From positions 833,452 to 897,451 of the forward strand of contig NZ_KV917374.1 in NCBI RefSeq assembly GCF_002019645.1: a DNA stretch of 64,000 nucleotides, in the 5' to 3' direction. The DNA comes from Litchfieldia alkalitelluris (GTDB taxonomy: Bacteria; Bacillota; Bacilli; Bacillales; Bacillaceae_L). How positions within the stretch are numbered: position 1 is the stretch's first letter; the number at the start of each line of letters is the position of its first letter. The notes beneath the pieces are model-generated. The model saw nothing but the letters and a program-made list of their open reading frames with translations. It was not told the DNA's origin and did not search any database. Positions 26,389 through 34,650 of the stretch are shown here, one piece after another. The position numbers were made by a program, and so were the translations under genes.

Positions 26389-27410
26389 TGACAAGAGAAA
26401 AGGTTTTAGTAACTGGTGGAGCTGGATTCATTGGAGGAAACTTTGTTCAATATATGGTGGACAAATATCCGAATTATGATATTTATAATTTAGATTTATT
26501 AACATATGCGGGTGACATTACGAAGCATACTGGAATTGAGAAAAAGGATAACTATCACTTTATAAAGGCGGACATTGCGAATCGTGAAGAGATATTTTCT
26601 CATTTTGAAGAAAAGAAATTTGATTATGTGATTCATTTTGCAGCGGAAAGCCATGTGGACCGTTCAATAACTGAGCCGGAAATTTTTGTGGTCACAAATG
26701 TACTTGGTACTCAGGTGCTTTTAGACGCAGCAAAGCAGATCGGTGTGAAGAAATTTGTTCATGTATCAACTGATGAAGTGTATGGAGAATTGGATTTTGA
26801 TCCAACGACATTTTTTACGGAAGAAACACCACTTCAACCAAATAGTCCTTATAGTGCAAGTAAAGCATCTTCGGATTTGTTAGTACGTGCATATCACGAA
26901 ACATTTGGTTTGCCTGTGAATATTACTCGTTGTTCAAATAACTATGGACCATATCATTTCCCAGAGAAGTTGATTCCATTAACGATTTCTCGTGTATTGA
27001 ATGAGCAAAAGGTACCTGTTTATGGTGACGGTAAAAACATTCGTGACTGGTTACATGTACTTGACCATTGTTCTGCGATTGACTTAGTTATGCATGAAGG
27101 TGCAAATGGTGAGGTTTATAACGTTGGTGGACATAATGAACGTACAAACCTTGAAGTGGTTAAAACAATCATCAGTACGCTTGGCAAGTCAGAGGATTTA
27201 ATTGAGTTTGTAACGGATCGTTTAGGACATGATAAGCGTTATGCGATTGATCCAACAAAATTAGAAAATCTAGGCTGGAAGCCAACGTATAACTTTGAAA
27301 CAGGTATTGCCCAAACGATTCAGTGGTACCTTGATAACAAGGACTGGTGGGAACAGATTATTAGTGGGGAATACCAAAATTACTTCGATAAGCAATATAC
27401 TTTGAAATAA
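26385..27410 (+). CDS. rmlB: dTDP-glucose 4,6-dehydratase
   Basis: 341 residues, ATG 26385 (or 26388) behind GAGGTGAA. NAD-binding GGAGFIGGNF, STDEVYGEL (dehydratase Asp-Glu), YSASKAS (YxxxK) and RCSNNYGPYHFPEKLIP are all intact. It converts dTDP-glucose to the 4-keto-6-deoxy sugar. The gene order A-C-D-B is common in Bacillaceae. A terminator follows directly. Confidence 0.95.
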   Translation: MMTREKVLVTGGAGFIGGNFVQYMVDKYPNYDIYNLDLLTYAGDITKHTGIEKKDNYHFIKADIANREEIFSHFEEKKFDYVIHFAAESHVDRSITEPEIFVVTNVLGTQVLLDAAKQIGVKKFVHVSTDEVYGELDFDPTTFFTEETPLQPNSPYSASKASSDLLVRAYHETFGLPVNITRCSNNYGPYHFPEKLIPLTISRVLNEQKVPVYGDGKNIRDWLHVLDHCSAIDLVMHEGANGEVYNVGGHNERTNLEVVKTIISTLGKSEDLIEFVTDRLGHDKRYAIDPTKLENLGWKPTYNFETGIAQTIQWYLDNKDWWEQIISGEYQNYFDKQYTLK

Positions 27411-27416
27411 GTTGTA

Positions 27417-27453
27417 GAAAAGAGCCATTTGTTAAAAGAATGGCTCTTTATTT
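27417..27453 (+). terminator. Terminator of the rml operon
   Basis: AAAGAGCCATT and AATGGCTCTTT with a 9-10-nt loop, followed by ATTT. Confidence 0.85.
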
Positions 27454-27518
27454 GTGAAAGATAAGAAACAACCATGGCTACGTTTTACTTGTAAAATTCT
27501 GGAATGCCACAGGTGTTG

Positions 27519-27790
27519 ATACTGTGGTGTTTTTCGTATTGGATTTTTGTTGATTTTTGGCGTAGGAATAGGAATTCTAGACGGAGAAATTCCGGTTAAT
27601 GTATCTAGTATGGGCTTAAAGGGCAGATATAACCGGAGATATTCCGGTTAACGTCTCTAATATATAACTGAATCTAAAGATTAGGTTCATATAAGCGGAA
27701 AAACTCCGGTTATTCTTAGGGAAATGTTGATATTTCCCAATATAAGCGGAATTTTTCCGCTTAAATTCTCAACCACAGTGAAATCAAATC
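27519..27790. repeat. Family C mini-palindrome array, locus 2
   Basis: Palindromes near 27579, 27629, 27692 and 27741 (for example TAACCGGAGATATTCCGGTTA minus one base, and AGCGGAATTTTTCCGCT), plus AGGGAAATGTTGATATTTCCC-like at 27719. The locus is framed by ACTGTGGTGTTTTTCGT and ACCACAGTGAAATCAA. It is highly similar to the locus at 55.0-55.4 kb, so the two are copies of one element. Confidence 0.75.
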
Positions 27791-27804
27791 AACAAGATAG
27801 GACA

Positions 27805-27945
27805 CAGCCATTTAACAAGAGTCTCGGGGGACCCAGCAGAAGCCAAATTGCGACGAGGAGGCTCCCGGACCGCAACGGTGGTGGTATCCCGAGAGTGGAT
27901 CGCAGCGAATGGAACCTTGCTACACGTAGTATTTTTCAAGATGAA
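27805..27945 (+). repeat. Family A dispersed element, diverged copy 3
   Basis: Retains GACGAGGAGGCTCCCGG, GAGAGTGGATCGCAGCGAA and TGGAACC with a TATTTTTCAAGATGAA end; the left half has decayed. A 91-codon plus-strand frame over it is not a gene. Confidence 0.7.
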
Positions 27946-28054
27946 TTTTTAATTGCTTTGCTCCTTAGGGACATTGTTAATGACCAAAGGGGAATCTAGT
28001 ATATCTAACTATTTTAAAAGCTAGTAAAAACTGGCTAATTTATATCTGATTTTT

Positions 28055-28083
28055 TTGTTCATTTTATGCTAGACTAATATAAT
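28055..28083 (+). promoter_or_regulatory. SigA-type promoter of the wall amidase gene
   Basis: TTGTTC (28055-28060), exactly 17 bp, then a perfect TATAAT (28078-28083), 40 bp before the start codon. Confidence 0.7.
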
Positions 28084-28123
28084 GAAAAAATTTTTCAATT
28101 AGATTAATAGGGAGATTAGTACG

Positions 28124-30250
28124 ATGGGAAGAATCAGGTTATTAATTATTATGTTGCTTTTGATCAGTTTTATTTTACCGTCAAAAGTGATTAGTGCGAA
28201 TGAATTAGCACTGACAACGACTGAAGTTGAGGAACCTAGTGATGTTTCTCCAGTTGTTGAAAGTGAGGAAATTCCTCCGGTGATAGAGGAAGAAAAGATG
28301 TCTGTTAACTATTCGGTATTCGTTCAGGAGGATGGCTGGCTCGATGTCGTTTCTAATGGCCAAACGGCAGGGACTGAAGGACATGGTCAACAAATAGAGG
28401 GACTACAAGTTTCTTTAGAAAATGCTCCATATCAAGGCGGAATTTCTTATCAAACTTTTGTGAATAAGGTTTGGTTGGATCTTGCTGCTGATGGAGAAAC
28501 TAGTGGACCAGTTGGAGAAAGTACTCTCGTTGAAGCGATTCAACTTAACTTAACTGGAGAAATGTCCACGTATTATGATGTGTATTATCGTGTCCATGCT
28601 CAAAATTATGGTTGGCTAGATTGGGCTAAAAATGGAGAGCCTGCGGGTACTGATGGGTTTTCTAAAGCATTGGGAGCCGTAGAGATTGTTTTAGTTGAAA
28701 AAGATGGACAAGCTCCTGGTCCGACTGATTTATCATTTTTAATAAAGCCATCTGTTTCATATACAACACATGTGCAAACTTACGGTTGGAAGCCATCTGT
28801 TTCAGATGGTGCGATGAGTGGAACAAGTGGTGAATCAAAACGGTTGGAAGCTATTAAAATAGAGCTCTCTAATTTGTATAGTGGGAATATTACTTATTCT
28901 ACCCATGTGCAAAGTTATGGTTGGATGGATCCGGTATCAAATGGTGAATTATCTGGTACATCAGGCCAAAGTAAACGGTTAGAAGCAATTACAGTCGATT
29001 TAACTGGTGAAATCTCAGAATACTTTGATGTGTATTATCGAGTTCATGCACAAACCTTTGGCTGGTTAGGATGGGCAAAAAACGGAGAAACGGCTGGGAC
29101 GGAAGGGTTGTCAAGACGATTAGAAGCTATTGAAATCGTTCTTGTTGAAAAAGGCGGACAAGCTCCCATTTCTACGAAAACAGCGTTTATAAAGAAACAA
29201 TCTGTATCATATACAACACATGTGCAAACGTTTGGATGGTTGGATCATGTGACAAATGGTGCAATGAGTGGAACAAGTGGTCAATCAAAGCGCTTAGAAG
29301 CGATTAAAATTAACTTGCCCGATACTAGTATAAGTGGGGGTATTAGTTATTCGACCCATGTTCAAAGCTTTGGTTGGCTAAACCCTGTATCAAATGGGGA
29401 GTTATCAGGCACATCAGGTCAGAGCAAACGTTTAGAAGCGATTAAAATAAATCTGACCGGTGAGATTGCCCAATATTATGACGTATATTATCGGGTTCAT
29501 GCCCAAACCTTTGGCTGGTTAGGATGGGCCAAAAATGGTATGAATGCTGGTACCGCAGGTCTTTCAAAGCGCTTAGAAGCGATTGAAATTAAATTAGTGC
29601 CAAAGGGCCTAGGGATATCTGTTAGTGAGAATGATGCTTATAAAGTTCAGGAACCAATCCTTGTCTTTTTAGATCCAGGGCATGGTGGTCGGGATCCAGG
29701 TGCCACTGTTGGCGGATATCGTGAAGCCGATTTAAATCTAAAAGTAGCGAAAAAGGTTCAAACTCTATTACAAAATCAAGGCATTAGAGTAAAGATGTCA
29801 CGTCAAGGTGATACGTATGTTGAATTACTGAATCGTTCCATCATGGCAAATGAAGCGGGAGCTGACATCTTCATAAGTATTCACCATAACTCATCAGGAT
29901 ATGGAACAACGATGATTCAAGGAATTGAGACTTATTATTATGAAGTTGAGAAAGATTATCCTTCAAAAATAAATGCTGATATGCATGATGATCCTGAGCG
30001 GATTTCTAAGAGTATTACACTTTCTAACTTCATCCATGAAAATATGGTGAGTTATACTGGCGCAACAGACCGGGGTGTGGAGGGAGAATCGTATTCCGTT
30101 ACACGTGAAGTCAAAATGCCAGCTACTTTATTGGAACTTGGTTATTTGAACAATTCGAGTGAACTAAAGAAAATCACAACAGATTCATATCAAAACCAAT
30201 TAGCCAAAGCCATTGCTGATGGGATTATTGAATATATTAAAACATATTAA
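28124..30250 (+). CDS. Secreted N-acetylmuramoyl-L-alanine amidase with nine ChW repeats
   Basis: 708 residues. A signal peptide (about 1-26, ending near ISANE) is followed by an acidic linker. Nine repeats of about 46 residues (about 55-510) contain GWLDWAKNG- or GWMDPVSNG-like cores, the pattern of clostridial hydrophobic W (ChW) domains. They occur as three sets of an ordered triplet, so the region grew by triplet duplication. The Amidase_3 domain (about 515-705) has zinc ligands His in DPGHGG, Glu in YREADLN, His in SIHHN, and the catalytic Glu in LLELGY. It should cut peptidoglycan stem peptides outside the cell, with the ChW array as wall anchor. ChW repeats are commoner in clostridia. 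Confidence 0.9.
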   Translation: MGRIRLLIIMLLLISFILPSKVISANELALTTTEVEEPSDVSPVVESEEIPPVIEEEKMSVNYSVFVQEDGWLDVVSNGQTAGTEGHGQQIEGLQVSLENAPYQGGISYQTFVNKVWLDLAADGETSGPVGESTLVEAIQLNLTGEMSTYYDVYYRVHAQNYGWLDWAKNGEPAGTDGFSKALGAVEIVLVEKDGQAPGPTDLSFLIKPSVSYTTHVQTYGWKPSVSDGAMSGTSGESKRLEAIKIELSNLYSGNITYSTHVQSYGWMDPVSNGELSGTSGQSKRLEAITVDLTGEISEYFDVYYRVHAQTFGWLGWAKNGETAGTEGLSRRLEAIEIVLVEKGGQAPISTKTAFIKKQSVSYTTHVQTFGWLDHVTNGAMSGTSGQSKRLEAIKINLPDTSISGGISYSTHVQSFGWLNPVSNGELSGTSGQSKRLEAIKINLTGEIAQYYDVYYRVHAQTFGWLGWAKNGMNAGTAGLSKRLEAIEIKLVPKGLGISVSENDAYKVQEPILVFLDPGHGGRDPGATVGGYREADLNLKVAKKVQTLLQNQGIRVKMSRQGDTYVELLNRSIMANEAGADIFISIHHNSSGYGTTMIQGIETYYYEVEKDYPSKINADMHDDPERISKSITLSNFIHENMVSYTGATDRGVEGESYSVTREVKMPATLLELGYLNNSSELKKITTDSYQNQLAKAIADGIIEYIKTY

Positions 30251-30267
30251 TAGACATTTTTTGTAAA

Positions 30268-30431
30268 AGGCTGTTTTCGTAAACTTTGTTGCTTGTAAAG
30301 GTCTCTTATAGTCACTATGAACTTGGTAGAGTGGTATCTTTTCTTCCTAAATGATAACCATAACATCAAGTGAAATAGTGTATCCTTCCTAAAAATAAGC
30401 CAATTAGCAACAATCTTTCATAAAAGAGCCT
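30268..30431. mobile_element. MITE-like element with 26-bp imperfect terminal inverted repeats
   Basis: The left end 30268-30293 (AGGCTGTTTTCG and so on to TTGTTGCT) and right end 30406-30431 (AGCAACAA to AAAAGAGCCT) match in inverted orientation at about 20 of 26 positions. The 164-bp interior has no reading frame. No target-site duplication is obvious. It fits a small non-autonomous element. Confidence 0.6.
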
Positions 30432-30455
30432 GTAAAAGAAGAAAGAGTCATTCGC

Positions 30456-30488
30456 TAGACACTGAGGAAAATCTCGGTGTCTATTTTT
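30456..30488 (+). terminator. Rho-independent terminator
   Basis: TAGACACTGAG pairs with CTCGGTGTCTA (one wobble) around GAAAAT, followed by TTTTTAT. It probably ends transcripts of the wall amidase. Confidence 0.85.
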
Positions 30489-30623
30489 ATACTAAAAATG
30501 TTTATATTCTTTCATGGTAATTTCATATCAGTGTGCGATTTTATTCATATTTTGGTCATAATTTTAAGATAAATTAAAGTTGTATTTGTAAACTGGACGA
30601 TTTTACTAAGGTGGCATATAGAC

Positions 30624-31446
30624 ATGAGTAAAAATAAAATGTTTGGCTATATGATGGTTGGCGCTTTATCAGTTGGGATTGTTGGTGGTGTTTGTGTTAC
30701 AGCATTTGCTGCATCCGAAACCACAGCAACCGAGGGACAGGCCGTTGCTGTGAAAACCACGCTCGATGATGTAACCAAAGAGAAGGTTCAGGATATCATG
30801 GATGAGCTCAAGATAAATCTGTCTGAGTTGGGTGTGGAGATTCCGGAAAAGAAAAGCCGAGGTGATCTGTTTTCTGCTTTAGACGAAGAAACAAAAGTGA
30901 AGGCTAAAAATATCATGGAACAGAAAAAGGAAGGTACAATTACTTCTGAAGAAGCAAAAACACAGTTAGCTGAATTAGGAATCGAGCTGCCTGTAAAGGG
31001 CGATAAGCGTGGTAATATACTTACTGGACTAGATGAAGAAACAAAGGAAAAGGCTCAGTTGATTTTAGCAGAAAAGAAGGCAGGAACAATTACTTCAGAG
31101 GAAGCTAGTTCAATTAGCAGAGCTAGGTTTAGAGTTTCCTATAAAAGGTAATAAAAATAGAGAATGGTTTGCTGATTTAGATGCTGAAACGAAGGAAAAA
31201 GCCGAGTCGATTTTAGAACAAAAGAAAAGTGGTGCAATCACTTCTGAAGAAGCTAAAACTCAGTTAGCAGAGCTAGGAGTGGAGCTTCCTGTAAAAAAAG
31301 AGCAGCGTGATTTCCTTGCACATTTAGATGAGGAAGCAAAAGAAAAAGCACAAACCTTGATTGATGAAGCAAAAGCCGAATTAGAGGAATTAGGCGTTAA
31401 TATTCGCTTATGGGGTATGAAAGCTTCATCAAGTGTCACAGAGTAA
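30624..31446 (+). pseudogene. Secreted repeat protein disrupted by a frameshift
   Basis: It starts at ATG 30624 behind AAGGTGG. A signal peptide (about residues 1-30, ending AFAASE) is followed by repeats of about 42 residues: LDEETKEKAQLILAEKKAG, then TITSEEAKTQLAELGIELPV. The frame stops at 31151 after EEASS, but the +1 frame resumes the same repeats to 31446 (TSEEAKTQLAELGVELPV and a unique tail). Compared with the intact repeat, two bases are missing near 31107-31112; restoring them gives a 274-residue protein. The repeats resemble the helical YckD/DUF2680-type motif only loosely. It could be a true pseudogene, a phase-variable gene or a sequencing error. The truncated 175-residue product may still be secreted. 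Confidence 0.75.
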
Positions 31447-31687
31447 CTCATTCACTCACCTGATTTCCCCCCTAAATCAGGTGCTGAATTTGATATATGA
31501 AAAAGAATATTTGTTGTAAAAAGGAAACTTTACTAAAGAAAATTGAATCGCTGAGACAACTAATGATCTGCGCGGCGTTAGAAAAGCGATTTGACAAGTC
31601 CATAAGTATTAAGGCTTAGTCAGTATTTGGATGAATTGTTGAATGAGTAAGAGTTGGATGATTGATTCAGATTCAATTTTCACAGAA

Positions 31688-31733
31688 AAAAAGGAGTATT
31701 TGTCCTGTTCCGAGGCGATACTCCTTTTTTTTA
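31688..31733. terminator. Bidirectional terminator between convergent genes
   Basis: AAAAGGAGTAT and ATACTCCTTTT form the stem; eight T on the plus strand and a run of A (T on minus) before the stem. It serves the repeat protein and the DUF2207 gene. Confidence 0.85.
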
Positions 31734-31759
31734 TAGTAGTTAATCTGACTCGTAAAATC

Positions 31760-33502
31760 TTAAAATGCCCCAGATCCTCCACCGCCGCCGCCAGTTCCAC
31801 CACCAGAACCTCCTGCAGAAGAAGCTCCTGTTGTGCTTTGGGTCGTTTTGTCCGCTGAGTGAAAACTAGAGGAGGAAATCGGACCGAAAAAGGCAATTGT
31901 GCTCATGTCAGTTGGGGCGTAATAGCCGACCACTGCTGTATCAGAAGGAGAATGTGGCGTTTTAAACGCATTCACGAGCTCTTCATTTTTCTTTACTAGT
32001 CCTTTATTGTTTGTGCCTAGGTTATAAATATAGGCACGCATTTGCTCATTTTCGGTAAGTGAGTTCCAGTGACTAGGTGATAAGGAGTGAAAGTTCAATT
32101 TGAAAAGTTCCCATTCGTATTTAATTCGATATCCTTTGTTTGTTTTAGGGTGATAAGATACTGCGTAAATAATTGTTCCCGCAAATAGGAAGAGAGTGAC
32201 TAAAAACCAGATTGGTAGGTTATACATTGGAAACAAAATGAGCAATGGAACTAACAAAAAGCTGGAATAACCGACTGAAAAGCGGTATCTCATTTTTTTT
32301 TCGTAAAGTTTTTCGTATCTTATTTCCTCTTTCACAGCTTGCTTCCATTTGGAAATGGCTAGTTGGTATTTTTGGTGATTTTTTTTATCTTTAATATAAG
32401 CTTTCAGATCCTCAAATGAAAATTCACCATTTTCGCCAATTTCATTGAATAGTAGTTCTGTTAAAATCGTCTCATGTTTTAACAGTGAAAATTCACGAGG
32501 TACAAGTCTAAATCCGTTATTCTTCGACTTTTTGATGATTTTCTTGCGAGCAAGATCAAGTAAAGCTGCAGCCATTGCTTCGGCAGGGAGATATCCGTGT
32601 GTAAAAGAGATGGTTTCTGGGATACTCATCGTTTCTGCTGGCAGTCGAAAGGACTGATCATTTTCACTTTGGATTGCCTTCAAGGTTGCTCGTGAAGATA
32701 TTGTCGTTTTTGTCAGTAAGCTAAATAAAGCAAGAGCAAAGACTATGATGACTGGAACTCCATAGGAGACAAGGCGATCATGCATTTTTATTTTAGCGGC
32801 AGCACTGTCAAGAAGGTGTTGATGCTCTCTTTGGATTTCATTTTTCATCACTTTTTCCGAAGTTATGGATGCTGATGGAAAAAGCTCTCGGTCATATGCC
32901 ACTCGTATATCTCCATTTGTACCATATGGAACTTCCCCGAACTCATAGACAACCGATCCATCCTTTAAAATTTTCTCTGTTTCAGAGGCTTCATCATACC
33001 CAAAGGCAATCACATCGTTCGTTGGTGAAGGTGGGTGAATGATGATTGCTAGATTTTGATAGGTGGTTTCATTGCGCTCATCAAAAAATGGCCAGTAAAA
33101 GTCTATCACATCAGTGTAGATATCGATGCCATTTTCGATGGTGTACATGAGCTGGATGGTAATGGTTTCATCGGAGCCCTTTCGATGAACCTTGTATAGG
33201 TGATCTTCTCTCTCAATCTTTAAGAATTTCTCGTTCTCTGTTGCAGCAAAATTAGTAATCTTTGCTCCTTTTTTCGGTATAACTTCTCGTGTTATACCGT
33301 TGAACTCACCATCAAATTCATAGGTTAGCTGCTCGGTTACTTTTACATCGCCATCTTCCAAAAGAGAGGCCTCAATCTTTACGTTACTTATCGAAAAATT
33401 AACGGCTAACCCTTGAGTAGGCATGAGAAAGAGGGTGAATAGTAGAACTAAAAATATACCTAAAACCCGGTGACAGGCACCACCCGAAATTTGTCGAAAC
33501 AT
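31760..33502 (-). CDS. DUF2207 membrane protein
   Basis: 580 residues. A long N-region precedes a signal-like helix (about 14-33). The extracytoplasmic DUF2207 domain follows (about 34-230: LTYEFDGEFNGITREV, FYWPFFDERNETTYQNL). Then come a membrane helix (about 248-266), a cytoplasmic part, two helices (about 405-450) and the Gly-rich tail ending GGSGAF that marks this family. Function unknown; envelope role likely. The first 12 codons lie in a family E hairpin repeat, so the normal start may have been replaced. The ATG at 33502 has only a weak GGTGG site upstream. Confidence 0.88.
   Translation of the reverse strand: MFRQISGGACHRVLGIFLVLLFTLFLMPTQGLAVNFSISNVKIEASLLEDGDVKVTEQLTYEFDGEFNGITREVIPKKGAKITNFAATENEKFLKIEREDHLYKVHRKGSDETITIQLMYTIENGIDIYTDVIDFYWPFFDERNETTYQNLAIIIHPPSPTNDVIAFGYDEASETEKILKDGSVVYEFGEVPYGTNGDIRVAYDRELFPSASITSEKVMKNEIQREHQHLLDSAAAKIKMHDRLVSYGVPVIIVFALALFSLLTKTTISSRATLKAIQSENDQSFRLPAETMSIPETISFTHGYLPAEAMAAALLDLARKKIIKKSKNNGFRLVPREFSLLKHETILTELLFNEIGENGEFSFEDLKAYIKDKKNHQKYQLAISKWKQAVKEEIRYEKLYEKKMRYRFSVGYSSFLLVPLLILFPMYNLPIWFLVTLFLFAGTIIYAVSYHPKTNKGYRIKYEWELFKLNFHSLSPSHWNSLTENEQMRAYIYNLGTNNKGLVKKNEELVNAFKTPHSPSDTAVVGYYAPTDMSTIAFFGPISSSSFHSADKTTQSTTGASSAGGSGGGTGGGGGGSGAF
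33469..33499 (-). repeat. Family E hairpin repeat, copy 1 (inside the 5' end of the DUF2207 gene)
   Basis: GGTGACAGGCACCACCCG followed by AAATTTGTCGAAA. The same blocks recur at 34.25 kb and 38.77 kb. Read as codons it supplies residues 2-12 of DUF2207. Confidence 0.8.
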
Positions 33503-33760
33503 AGGAACACCACCACGATTTTTATTTGTATATACGGAGTGGAGTGGGAAAAGGATTCACATTTATTGGATATTTTTTCTTGGTTTAATGGGAGAAGGGC
33601 AAAGGAAAAAGAAGTTCCACATCCTTTTTTCAATAAAAGAGATGTAGACTTCTTTTTTAATTAGTTGGATGTAGGTTTTTTTAAGATCTGTATACTAAGG
33701 TGTGATTTGTTGCGCTCTAGTATGGCTGATTTTTAGGGGAATACTGAGGTTACTTTGTGA

Positions 33761-34189
33761 TTATTGCTTTTCATTTAAGTATTCTAATACATTTTGATGT
33801 TGTTTTTGGATAGTTGTGACTTGTTTAATTTCGCTGCTTAACTCCAATTTCGTTTCATCTAGTTTCTTCATCATACTTCCATAATAGAAAGCTACTTCTT
33901 TACGCATTTCGCTTTGCTCATTGGCGAAAGCCTTTTGTCCATCTTCTAACGATTTTAATCTGCCATCTATACCTTGAAACCTATCATCAATTGCTTGAAA
34001 TCTGTCATCAATAGCTTGAAATCTGTCATCAATAGCTTGAAATCTGTCATCAATAGCTTGAAATCTGTCATCAATAGCTTGAAACCTACCTTCAAAAGAA
34101 TGGTACTTCTTATCAAGCGAGTCAACTTTACTGTCAATTGAGCTTAATTTGTTAAGAATTTTATTTAAAGTTTCTTCCATGATCTTCAC
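33761..34189 (-). CDS. Coiled-coil protein with tandem heptad repeats
   Basis: 142 residues with GGAGGTGAAGATC upstream of the ATG. Residues about 31-75 hold FQAIDDR repeated five times (plus diverged flanking units), an exact 21-bp tandem DNA repeat coding a perfect heptad coiled coil. The rest is also helical (LNKLSSIDSKVDSLDKK; LELSSEIKQV). It has no signal or membrane segment, and the family is not known to me. The repeat number is likely to vary between strains by slippage in steps of one heptad without frameshift. Confidence 0.75.
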   Translation of the reverse strand: MKIMEETLNKILNKLSSIDSKVDSLDKKYHSFEGRFQAIDDRFQAIDDRFQAIDDRFQAIDDRFQAIDDRFQGIDGRLKSLEDGQKAFANEQSEMRKEVAFYYGSMMKKLDETKLELSSEIKQVTTIQKQHQNVLEYLNEKQ

Positions 34190-34242
34190 CTCCTTTGAAG
34201 ATTAGTATAACCTTAAACTCAGCTATTTGTCATGGAGATTTT

Positions 34243-34271
34243 GGGTGTCACCACCCGAAATTTGTCGAAAA
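34243..34271 (-). repeat. Family E hairpin repeat, copy 2
   Basis: GGGTGTCACCACCCGAAA followed by TTTGTCGAAAA; one arm shortened compared with copy 3. Confidence 0.7.
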
Positions 34272-34274
34272 GAA

Positions 34275-34305
34275 AACACCGTCGGAGGGACTTCCAACGG
34301 TGTTT
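34275..34305 (-). terminator. Terminator of the first YjcZ-like gene
   Basis: Read on minus: AACACCGTTGGA pairs with TCCGACGGTGTT around AGTCCC, followed by TTCTTTT. A related hairpin follows the second copy at 37.45 kb. Confidence 0.75.
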
Positions 34306-34319
34306 ATATGATGAAGTTT

Positions 34320-34394
34320 TTAACTAACATAGGCTGAACCGACGATGATTAAAAGAATGAACAGCACAACGATTAACGCAAAGTTGTTATGCAT
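34320..34394 (-). CDS. YjcZ-family sporulation mini-protein, copy 1
   Basis: 24 residues: MHNNFALIVVLFILLIIVGSAYVS. The block FALIVVLFILLIIVG is diagnostic of the YjcZ tiny-transmembrane family of Bacillus, found in spores. AAGGAGGTG lies 9 nt before the ATG. CATAAGATA upstream (around 34425 on minus) fits a sporulation sigma-K or sigma-E -10 box (CATANNNTA), which would give mother-cell expression. A near-identical second copy lies 3.2 kb away in the same orientation. Confidence 0.85.
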   Translation of the reverse strand: MHNNFALIVVLFILLIIVGSAYVS

Positions 34395-34650
34395 TTCTTA
34401 TAACACCTCCTTATGTGTTACAGTACTATCTTATGTAGAGATTCAAGAATCGGGTGGAGATGTGCCTATTTTTGTGAAGATTGGTGCAGGTGCCGTGGCA
34501 ACGGGAGTTAGATGGTGCCACAGTCACCGGACGGAAATTGTTGAACTTCCTATATTTATACATTGTGTTTTTATTCAATCTTATATAAAATTTTAGCAAC
34601 ATGCTAATGCTAAAAAATCAAATAATTTATGTTTATAGGGAGTTTAAATC

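Noticed and set aside
27724-27999. 91-codon plus-strand frame
   Set aside because: Spans family C and family A repeats; no start signal.
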